Shown in pieces: positions 1 to 5,423 of a DNA stretch of 9,145 nt. The stretch is taken from positions 1-9,145 of the forward strand of contig JAEDKS010000094.1 of NCBI GenBank assembly GCA_016295665.1, written 5' to 3'. The DNA comes from Clostridia bacterium (GTDB lineage Bacteria; Bacillota; Clostridia; Christensenellales; Aristaeellaceae). Both the position numbers and the translations under genes were made by a program. The notes under the pieces were generated by a model. The model had not been told where the DNA came from. It made no database searches and saw nothing but the letters and a program-made list of their open reading frames with translations. The stretch's first letter is position 1. Every line of letters starts with the position of its first letter.

Positions 1-796
1 TGACGCGAAGCTCCTCGTTCAATTCGCGGAAGCGTTCCACCGCCTTCTCCTCGTGGCAGAACACCTTGACCACCTTCTGGCCCTCCATCATCTCCTCGAT
101 GTAGCCGTTCACCGCGCCCAGCTGCTTCTGGTGCCGCACGAAGTAGTGGCTCGAACGGCCCGACAGCTTCGCGGAGACCAGCATGGTCAGCGCGATCATC
201 ACCAGCGACAGCAGCGTCAGCGGCAGGCTCATGCGCACCATGCTCACGAAGGTGATGACGATGGTAATCATGGAGTCGATGAACGAGGGGATGCTCTGCC
301 CGATCAGCTGGCGCAGGGTGTCCACGTCGTTGGTGTAGATGGACATGATGTCGCCGTGGGCATGGGTGTCGAAGTACTTGATGGGCAGCTTCTCCATGGC
401 GGTGAACAGCTTCGACCGCAGCTTGTGCATGGTGCCCTGGGAGATGTTAATCATGATGCGGTTATAGCCATAGGCGCACAGCACGCCCAGCGCCAGAATG
501 CACGCCAGACGCGTCAGCGCCGCCGCCAGCCCCGCAAAGTCCGGCTCGGTGCCGTTGGCCACCGCCTGCAGCATGGGGAGGATGTGCTGGTCAATCAGCG
601 ACTGGGTGAACAGCGTGCCCTGCAGCGTACACCAGGACGCCAGCAGGATGCACACCACCACCAGCAGAAAGCGCCACTTATAGCCGCTCATCACCACGCC
701 CAGCACCCGGCCCAGCATCCGGAAGGAATCCTTCATGTCCGCCATGGACAGCTTTTTGCCGCCCTGCGGGCCCCGTCCGTGAGGTCCCTTCATCAT
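1..796 (-). CDS. ABC exporter half-transporter, consensus-type partner (partial, C-terminus off the left edge)
   Basis: This is the N-terminal 265 codons of a fused permease/ATPase ABC exporter of the inner membrane. Only the transmembrane domain is visible; the ATPase domain lies beyond base 1. A basic, Gly-rich leader (MMKGPHGRGPQGGKK, residues 1-15) precedes the first membrane helix at about residues 42-60. The motif LPIKYFDTHAHGDI starts at residue 137 and is typical of the consensus subunit of heterodimeric exporters; the gene at 5420-7213 has the similar LPIAFFDTHQTGDV. The start is the ATG at 796-794. Its second to fourth bases form the TGA stop of the upstream ABC gene (4-base ATGA overlap), and GGAGGT at 810-805 lies 8 nt upstream. 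A second ATG follows directly at 793. It should pair with the product of 793-2559. Family assignment is firm. That its ATPase site is the intact one is inferred from the partner's degenerate site and gene order, since the domain is not in the window. Confidence 0.93.
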   Translation of the reverse strand, partial: MMKGPHGRGPQGGKKLSMADMKDSFRMLGRVLGVVMSGYKWRFLLVVVCILLASWCTLQGTLFTQSLIDQHILPMLQAVANGTEPDFAGLAAALTRLACILALGVLCAYGYNRIMINISQGTMHKLRSKLFTAMEKLPIKYFDTHAHGDIMSIYTNDVDTLRQLIGQSIPSFIDSMITIVITFVSMVRMSLPLTLLSLVMIALTMLVSAKLSGRSSHYFVRHQKQLGAVNGYIEEMMEGQKVVKVFCHEEKAVERFRELNEELRV

Positions 797-2559
797 GCCC
801 TGTCACCTCCGTCGCTCATCTTGGCCTCGTCGAAATCGCCGCCGCCCTGGGTCTGGGTCTCGTAGATTTCGCGATAGATCTCATTCGTGCGCATCAGCTC
901 CTCGTGGGGCGCGAAGCCGGCCACGCGACCGTCCTCCAGCACCAGAATCCTGTCCGCGTCCTGCACCGAGGCGATGCGCTGGGCGATGATCAGCTTCGTG
1001 GTGCCCGGGATGTGGGTCGCGAAGGCCCGGCGGATTCTGGCATCCGTGGCGGTGTCCACGGCGGAGGTGGAATCGTCCAGAATCAGCACCTTGGGGTGCT
1101 TCAGCAGGGCCCGGGCGATGCACAGGCGCTGCTTCTGACCGCCGGAGACGTTGGTGCCGCCCTGCTCGATATGGGTGTTGTAGCCGTCGGGCAGGCGCTC
1201 GATGAACTCGTCGGCACAGGCCGCCGCGCAGGCCTCCCGGCACTCCTGCTCCGTGGCGTCCGCCTTGCCCCAGCGCAGGTTCTCCAGAATGGAGCCGGAA
1301 AACAGCACGTTCTTCTGCAGCACCACCGCCACCTGATTGCGCAGGGCCTCCATGTCGTATTCCCGCACGTCATGCCCGCCCACCCGGACGGCGCCGTCGG
1401 TCACGTCGTAGAGCCGGGAGACCAGGTTCACCAGGGAGGACTTGCCGCAGCCCGTGCCGCCGATGATGCCGATGGTCTCGCCGGACTTGATATGGAGGTC
1501 GATGTCCTTCAGCGTGGCCTCGCCGGTGCCGGTGTGGTAGGCGAAGGTCACATGGTCGAAGTCCACCTGTCCGTTCGGGATGACGGAGATGGGGGCCGCC
1601 GGGTTGTTCAGGTCGGGCTGCTCGTCCAGCACCTCGGTGATGCGGCGGGCGCTGGCGATGGACATGGTGAGCATGACGAAGATCATCGCCAGCATCATCA
1701 GGCTCATCAGCACGCTCATCACGTAGGAGAACATGGAGGTCAGCTGGCCCGTGGTCAGGCTGCCCGCCACGATCTGCTTCGCGCCCAGCCAGGACAGGGT
1801 CAGGATACAGATATACACCGTCGCCATCATGACCGGGTTGTTCAGCGTCACGATCTTCTCGGCCCGGACGAACATCCGGTACAGGTTCTCGCTGGCCCGG
1901 TTGAACTTCTCCGTCTCGTAGTCCTCCCGGACGAAGGCCTTCACCACCCGGATGGCGGTCACGTTCTCCTGCACGGAGGCGTTCAGGTCGTCGTACTTCT
2001 GGAACACCGCGGAGAACCGCTTGCTCGCCATGCTCACGATGATGACCAGCGCCAGCGCCAGCCCCACCAGCGCCACCAGGAAGATCAGCGACAGGCTGTG
2101 GCTGGTGACGAAGCACATGACCATGGAGCAGATGAGCGTCAGGGGGGCGCGAACCGCGATGCGGGTCATCATCTGGAAGGCGTTCTGCACGTTGGTCACG
2201 TCCGTGGTCATGCGGGTCACCAGGCCCGCCGTGGAGAACTTGTCAATATTGGAAAAGGAAAAGGTCTGGATGTGATGGTACATATCGCTGCGCAGGTTCG
2301 CCGCGAAGCCCGTGGACGCCTTCGCCGCCGTCCGGGCGCATACAACGCCGAAGAACAGGCTGCACATCGCCAGCGCCAGCATCATCAGGCCATACTTCAG
2401 AATGTCCGGCATGCTGCCCGCGTTGATGCCCCTGTCGATCAGGGACGCGGTGACGAAGGGAATCAGCGTTTCCATCAGCACCTCGCCCGTGGCCATCACG
2501 GGGGTCAGCAGCGCGTCCCGCCTGTACTGCCGGACATGGGACGCAAGTTTTTTCAGCAT
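793..2559 (-). CDS. ABC exporter half-transporter with degenerate ATPase site
   Basis: A 588-residue type-I ABC exporter subunit, full length for the family, with an N-terminal six-helix membrane domain (about residues 1-320) and a C-terminal nucleotide-binding domain. Visible motifs are Walker A GGTGCGKS (367-374), an intact signature VSGGQ (471-475), and Walker B LILDD ending at D495-D496. Asp496 replaces the catalytic Glu, and the switch His is Gln527 (IIAQR). Asp for Glu plus Gln for His is the known pattern of the non-catalytic subunit in heterodimeric exporters such as TM287. It should work with the next gene (1-796), export a substrate across the membrane, and be controlled by the MarR gene upstream. 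That gene's stop overlaps this start by 7 bases. The start ATG at 2559 has GAGG at 2570-2567, 7 nt upstream. The C-terminal codons GGDRA double as the Shine-Dalgarno of the next gene. Substrate unknown. Confidence 0.95.
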   Translation of the reverse strand: MLKKLASHVRQYRRDALLTPVMATGEVLMETLIPFVTASLIDRGINAGSMPDILKYGLMMLALAMCSLFFGVVCARTAAKASTGFAANLRSDMYHHIQTFSFSNIDKFSTAGLVTRMTTDVTNVQNAFQMMTRIAVRAPLTLICSMVMCFVTSHSLSLIFLVALVGLALALVIIVSMASKRFSAVFQKYDDLNASVQENVTAIRVVKAFVREDYETEKFNRASENLYRMFVRAEKIVTLNNPVMMATVYICILTLSWLGAKQIVAGSLTTGQLTSMFSYVMSVLMSLMMLAMIFVMLTMSIASARRITEVLDEQPDLNNPAAPISVIPNGQVDFDHVTFAYHTGTGEATLKDIDLHIKSGETIGIIGGTGCGKSSLVNLVSRLYDVTDGAVRVGGHDVREYDMEALRNQVAVVLQKNVLFSGSILENLRWGKADATEQECREACAAACADEFIERLPDGYNTHIEQGGTNVSGGQKQRLCIARALLKHPKVLILDDSTSAVDTATDARIRRAFATHIPGTTKLIIAQRIASVQDADRILVLEDGRVAGFAPHEELMRTNEIYREIYETQTQGGGDFDEAKMSDGGDRA

Positions 2560-3038
2560 GTGGTTTCCTCACCCTCTCTTTCTTCTGTTCCCTTTTCATC
2601 CTCCATCTCAGCGCCGGTGAGCGATGCACAGATGCGCTGCAGATAATCCAGCAGCTGCGCCCGCTCCCCCTCCGTCAGGGGCGCCACCAGACGCGCCTCG
2701 GCCCGGATGAAGTCCTCGTGGCAGCCGCGCTCCGCCCGCTCGCCCGCCTCGGTCAGGGTCACGCGCTTCACGCGCCTGTCCTCCGGGCAGGGGGTCGCGG
2801 CGATGAGCCCCTTCTGCTCCAGCCGCACCGCCAGCCCCGACACCGTGGACTGGGCCGAGTGGAACCGCATCTCCAGCTCCTTGAGCGTCGCCGTGTGGCC
2901 CGGCTGATGCGCCAGATACCGCAGCACCTTCGACTGGCTGAAGGTCAGGTTCCGGGACTGCAGGCTGCGGTTCGCGCGGCTCTCCATGCAGTCCGATACC
3001 ATTTTGAAATACAGGCCGTAGCCCATGGGTCTGTCCAT
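2553..3038 (-). CDS. MarR-family transcriptional regulator (minus-strand exporter operon)
   Basis: A 161-residue winged-helix DNA-binding protein, normal MarR length. The winged helix spans about residues 34-100, with recognition helix SAQSTVSGLAVRLE at 61-74 and a wing around EDRRVKRVTLT (86-96) holding the MarR-typical D-R-R. The flanking helices would form the dimer interface. It heads an operon with the ABC genes at 793-2559 and 1-796, so it most likely represses them and is released by a ligand, probably a transported compound; this is inferred from family and context. ATG 3038 is chosen because GGAGGT lies at 3050-3045 with a 6-nt spacer. An in-frame ATG at 3086 falls upstream of the -10 element at 3075-3080, so it would not be in the transcript. 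The tail from about residue 144 is strongly acidic (EDEKGTEEREGEE). Its purine-rich codons also supply the ribosome binding site of the next gene. Five cysteines are present (17, 84, 106, 137, 161). Confidence 0.93.
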   Translation of the reverse strand: MDRPMGYGLYFKMVSDCMESRANRSLQSRNLTFSQSKVLRYLAHQPGHTATLKELEMRFHSAQSTVSGLAVRLEQKGLIAATPCPEDRRVKRVTLTEAGERAERGCHEDFIRAEARLVAPLTEGERAQLLDYLQRICASLTGAEMEDEKGTEEREGEETTC

Positions 3039-3040
3039 CA

Positions 3041-3068
3041 GGCCACCTCCTTTCTCTCCCGAAGGAGC
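3041..3068 (-). promoter_or_regulatory. Leader of the minus-strand MarR mRNA with two alternative hairpins
   Basis: The leader predicted from the promoter begins near 3068. CTCC (3067-3064) can pair with GGAG (3059-3056) around a UUCG loop closed by C-G, leaving the Shine-Dalgarno free. Alternatively CTCCTT (3067-3062) can pair perfectly with AAGGAG (3052-3047), covering the Shine-Dalgarno at 3050-3045. Both pairings are read directly from the sequence; any switching is speculative. Confidence 0.35.
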
Positions 3069-3074
3069 AGGGAA

Positions 3075-3103
3075 AGTATAGTCCAATTCCCGGTCAATGT
3101 CAA
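3075..3103 (-). promoter_or_regulatory. Sigma-A type promoter for the minus-strand MarR/ABC operon
   Basis: On the minus strand, TTGACA (3103-3098) and TATACT (3080-3075) are separated by exactly 17 bases. The start of transcription would be near 3068, giving a leader of about 30 nt before ATG 3038. The stretch is distinctly AT-rich against the GC-rich genes around it. Confidence 0.85.
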
Positions 3104-3117
3104 TAGCATACGATTGA
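3100..3117. promoter_or_regulatory. Candidate operator: TCAAT-N8-ATTGA inverted repeat over the -35 element
   Basis: TCAAT at 3100-3104 and ATTGA at 3113-3117 form an 18-bp imperfect palindrome of a size that suits a MarR dimer. It overlaps the -35 hexamer (3098-3103) of the minus-strand promoter. A further TCAAT copy sits at 3094-3098. Binding here would block RNA polymerase. The arms are short, so this is a candidate only. Confidence 0.4.
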
Positions 3118-3118
3118 T

Positions 3119-3169
3119 TTCATATTCGGTTCATATTTCCCCCCTCCCCCTTCGTATTCCTTCTGTATT
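3119..3169. repeat. Helically spaced TTC(A/G)TATT direct repeats between the divergent promoters
   Basis: TTCATATT occurs at 3119-3126 and 3130-3137, TTCGTATT at 3151-3158, and a weaker copy TCTGTATT at 3162-3169. Start-to-start spacings are 11, 21 and 11 bases, close to one, two and one helical turns, so the copies lie on nearly the same DNA face. A C-rich block (3139-3150) fills the place of a missing copy. They may be protein-binding half-sites, or AT-rich segments giving curvature upstream of both promoters. Confidence 0.5.
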
Positions 3170-3185
3170 TCGTGCCCCCCGCGCC

Positions 3186-3214
3186 TTGACAGGCGGAGGT
3201 TCATCCCCTATAAT
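3186..3214 (+). promoter_or_regulatory. Consensus sigma-A promoter for the plus-strand MarR/ABC operon
   Basis: TTGACA (3186-3191) and TATAAT (3209-3214) are both perfect consensus hexamers with a 17-base spacer. Transcription should start near 3221, leaving a leader of about 32 nt before ATG 3253. So strong a promoter in front of a MarR gene fits tight repression. Confidence 0.9.
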
Positions 3215-3215
3215 G

Positions 3216-3229
3216 GTTGCGCTTGCAAC
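3216..3229. promoter_or_regulatory. Candidate operator: GTTGC-GCTT-GCAAC palindrome at the transcription start
   Basis: GTTGC (3216-3220) and GCAAC (3225-3229) are a perfect 5-bp inverted repeat around GCTT. It lies immediately downstream of the -10 hexamer, over the expected start point near 3221. TTGC/GCAA arms resemble known MarR-type sites, and the position suits autorepression by the plus-strand MarR protein. Inference from position and symmetry only. Confidence 0.45.
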
Positions 3230-3252
3230 GAAATACAGAGGAGGACGAGGAC

Positions 3253-3711
3253 ATGCGGGCTTTCACGCGGCAGATTGCCGTGACGTACCGGTGCGCCATG
3301 CGATACCGGGAGAAGCAGCTGGCGGACACCGGGCTGGGGGGCTGTCAGACACCGTACCTGACCGCGCTCTACCGGCGTCCGGGGCTCACCCAGGAGGAGC
3401 TGGCCCAGGAGCTGGACGTGAACAAGAGCAGCGTCACCCGGCAGGTGGCGATGCTGGAGGAGAAGGGCTACGTCTACCGGATGAGCGACGAGGGCGACCG
3501 GCGCGTGCTGCGGGTGTACCCCACGGAGAAGGCCCTCGTCCTGCGGGAGCGGCTCTATCAGGTGCTGCGGGACTGGAACGCCTACCTGACCGGGGACTTC
3601 ACCGAGGAGGAGCGCGAGACCCTCGCCCGGCTCATGCAGCGGGTGTCCGAGCGGGCCGAGGCATGGGTGCGCGAACAGCGCGACGCGACCGGAGAGGGGG
3701 GATGGAAATGA
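3253..3711 (+). CDS. MarR-family transcriptional regulator (plus-strand exporter operon)
   Basis: A 152-residue MarR-type winged-helix regulator. The helix-turn-helix runs through LTQEELAQELDVNKSSVTRQ, with recognition helix about residues 57-69 (NKSSVTRQVAMLE) and the wing at about 78-90 containing D-E-G-D-R-R. It is only distantly similar to the divergent MarR at 2553-3038, so the two are not a recent duplication. ATG 3253 is chosen because AGGAGG at 3239-3244 lies 8 nt upstream. An in-frame TTG at 3217 precedes the predicted transcription start and has no ribosome binding site. The stop TGA (3709-3711) overlaps the start of the next ABC gene, so the three genes are translationally coupled. 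It probably represses its own operon, and the palindrome at 3216-3229 is a candidate site. Regulation of the neighbouring operon is possible given the shared intergenic region. Ligand unknown. Confidence 0.94.
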   Translation: MRAFTRQIAVTYRCAMRYREKQLADTGLGGCQTPYLTALYRRPGLTQEELAQELDVNKSSVTRQVAMLEEKGYVYRMSDEGDRRVLRVYPTEKALVLRERLYQVLRDWNAYLTGDFTEEERETLARLMQRVSERAEAWVREQRDATGEGGWK

Positions 3712-5423
3712 GAACCGTTCTGCACTATCTCCGGCCCCAGGCGGGGCAGATGGCGCTGCAGTTCCTCATCAAAATCAGCGGCACGGTGGTGGAGCTGCTG
3801 CTGCCCAGCCTGCTGTCCACGATTCTGGACACCTGCGCGCTGCAGGGCGATCTGCCCGGGGTGTGGCGGCTGGGCGGGCTGATGCTGCTGTGCGCGCTGC
3901 TGGCCTGGGGCGGGAACGTGGTCGCCAACTACATGTCCACGGTCATCTCCCGCAAATGCACCATCGCCCTGCGGCGCGACCTGTTCGCCCGGGTGGCGAC
4001 GCTCTCCGCCGCCCAGCGCGACCGCCTGACCGAGGCGTCCATCCTCTCCCGGCTCACCAGCGACACCTACAACGTCCACAACATGGTGGACAGAATGCAG
4101 CGGCTGGGCATCCGGGCCCCCATTCTGCTGCTGGGCGGCATCATCGTGTCCCTGACCATGGAGCCGGTGCTGACCCTGGTGCTCATCTGCACGCTGCCCC
4201 TGCTGGGGCTGACCGTGGTGTACACCAGCAAAAAGGGCGTGCCCATGTTCACCCGGGTGCAGGAGAGCCAGGACCGCATGGTGCGCAAGGTGCAGGAGAA
4301 CATGGCGGGCAGCCGCATCATCCGGGCGCTGAACTGCATCGGGCGGGAGCAGCAGGAGTTTGACGAGGTGAACCGGGGCCTCGCCGCCCGGCAGCGCACC
4401 GCCGACCTGACCATGGCGGTCGTCAGCCCCCTGACCAGCTTCGTGCTCAACACCGGGCTCGCCATCGTGGTGCTGGTGGGCGCGTGGCGCGTCAGTATGG
4501 GCGCGACCCAGCCCGGCACCATCATCGCGTTCCTGTCCTACTTCACCATCATTCTGAACGCGCTGCTCATGGTGAGCCGCATGTTCGTCATGTACTCCAA
4601 GGGCTCCGCCAGCGCCCGCCGCATCGAGGAGGTGCTGCAGCTGCCCCCGGAGCTGGAGCAGGCCGGGGCGGGGGCCGAACACCCCGCGCAGGAGGTGCAC
4701 GTGGCCTTCCGGGACGTGACCTTCTCCTACAACAAGACCACCCCCAACGTGGCGCACATCTCCTTCAGCCTCCGGCACGGGGAGACCCTCGGCATCATCG
4801 GGCCCACGGGGTCGGGCAAGTCCACGGTGCTGTCGCTGCTCATGCGGCTCTATGACCCCGACGAGGGCAGCATCCTCATCGACGGCGTGCCCCTGCCCGC
4901 CCTCACCGAGGAGGAGCTGCACAGCCGCCTGGGCGTGGTGTTCCAGAACGACTTCCTCATGGCGGACACCATCCGGGAGAACATCCGCTTCGGGCGGGAC
5001 GTGCCCGAGGAGGGGCTGCAAAACGCCATCGACTGCGCCCAGGCGGACTTCATCCGCCGCAAGGAGGGCGGCGCGGACTTCCCGCTGAACGTGAAGGGCC
5101 GGAACCTGTCCGGCGGACAGCAGCAGCGGGTGCTGGTGGCCCGCAGCCTCGCCGCCGACCCCCGGCTGCTGCTGCTGGACGACTGCTCCTCCGCGCTGGA
5201 CTACCGCACCGACCGGGCCCTCCGCCACGCCCTGCGGGAGCGCCACGGCAGCGCCACCACCATCCTCGTGGCGCAGCGGGTGTCCGCCGTGATGGCGGCT
5301 GACCTGATCCTCGTCATGGACGGCGGGCGCATCATCGGCAGCGGTACCCACGAGGAACTGAAGCAGACCTGCCCCATGTACCGGGAGCTGTGCCTGCTGC
5401 AGCTGGGAGGTGACGCGGCATGA
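3708..5423 (+). CDS. ABC exporter half-transporter with degenerate ATPase site
   Basis: A 571-residue inner-membrane ABC exporter subunit with a six-helix membrane domain (about 1-310) and a nucleotide-binding domain. Walker A GPTGSGKS is at 365-372, an intact signature LSGGQ at 467-471, and Walker B LLLLDD with D491-D492. Asp492 replaces the catalytic Glu, and Gln523 (VAQR) replaces the switch His. This marks it as the non-catalytic member of a heterodimer with the next gene. ATG 3708 gives the ATGA overlap with the MarR stop seen at the other exporter junctions, and the product then starts MRTVLHYLRP as family members do. ATG 3702, two codons earlier, with GGAG 7 nt upstream, is equally possible. 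The frame is open far upstream, across the MarR gene, but only because the DNA is GC-rich. The final codons GGDAA contain the Shine-Dalgarno of the next gene. Substrate unknown. Confidence 0.95.
   Translation: MRTVLHYLRPQAGQMALQFLIKISGTVVELLLPSLLSTILDTCALQGDLPGVWRLGGLMLLCALLAWGGNVVANYMSTVISRKCTIALRRDLFARVATLSAAQRDRLTEASILSRLTSDTYNVHNMVDRMQRLGIRAPILLLGGIIVSLTMEPVLTLVLICTLPLLGLTVVYTSKKGVPMFTRVQESQDRMVRKVQENMAGSRIIRALNCIGREQQEFDEVNRGLAARQRTADLTMAVVSPLTSFVLNTGLAIVVLVGAWRVSMGATQPGTIIAFLSYFTIILNALLMVSRMFVMYSKGSASARRIEEVLQLPPELEQAGAGAEHPAQEVHVAFRDVTFSYNKTTPNVAHISFSLRHGETLGIIGPTGSGKSTVLSLLMRLYDPDEGSILIDGVPLPALTEEELHSRLGVVFQNDFLMADTIRENIRFGRDVPEEGLQNAIDCAQADFIRRKEGGADFPLNVKGRNLSGGQQQRVLVARSLAADPRLLLLDDCSSALDYRTDRALRHALRERHGSATTILVAQRVSAVMAADLILVMDGGRIIGSGTHEELKQTCPMYRELCLLQLGGDAA
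5406..5423 (+). promoter_or_regulatory. Ribosome binding site inside the upstream ABC stop region, with ATGA coupling
   Basis: GGAGGT (5406-5411) lies 8 nt before ATG 5420, inside the last codons of the upstream ABC gene, whose TGA (5421-5423) overlaps the start. The matching stretch on the minus strand (810-793) differs at only 2 of 18 bases and has the same spacing. This decides the start of 5420-7213 and implies coupled, roughly equal synthesis of the two subunits. Confidence 0.85.

Larger units (their letters stand above)
3162..3239. repeat. 12-bp perfect inverted repeat flanking the plus-strand promoter
   Basis: TCTGTATTTCGT at 3162-3173 is the exact reverse complement of ACGAAATACAGA at 3228-3239. 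Arm centres are 66 bases apart. The arms bracket the whole promoter (3186-3214), and the right arm abuts the Shine-Dalgarno of the plus-strand MarR gene. Only the right arm would be transcribed from that promoter, so an RNA hairpin is unlikely. A pair of operators on opposite sides of the promoter is the simpler reading. Confidence 0.6.

Noticed and set aside
904..2646. Long plus-strand open frame opposite the minus-strand ABC gene
   Set aside because: Composition is the same antisense type (His, Gln, Gly, Asp), with no motifs; the minus strand encodes a complete ABC exporter.
2988..2990. Cys17 of the minus-strand MarR protein as an OhrR-type redox sensor
   Set aside because: Its position relative to the first helix does not match the OhrR/MgrA sensing cysteine and the surrounding motif is absent.
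3039..3086. Longer start for the minus-strand MarR gene at ATG 3086
   Set aside because: It lies upstream of the predicted -10 element and has no Shine-Dalgarno; ATG 3038 has a strong one.
3217..3252. TTG start at 3217 for the plus-strand MarR gene
   Set aside because: It lies before the expected transcription start and inside the promoter-proximal palindrome, with no ribosome binding site.
2718..3707. Open frame extending the plus-strand ABC gene almost 1 kb upstream, suggesting a large fusion protein
   Set aside because: It runs antisense through one MarR gene, through the promoters, and out of frame across the other MarR gene. The product resembles nothing there, and the real start is set by the overlap and ribosome binding site at 3702-3708.
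3582..5351. Long minus-strand open frame opposite the plus-strand ABC gene
   Set aside because: It is a shadow of a gene with all ABC motifs; the frame has no recognisable start signal.
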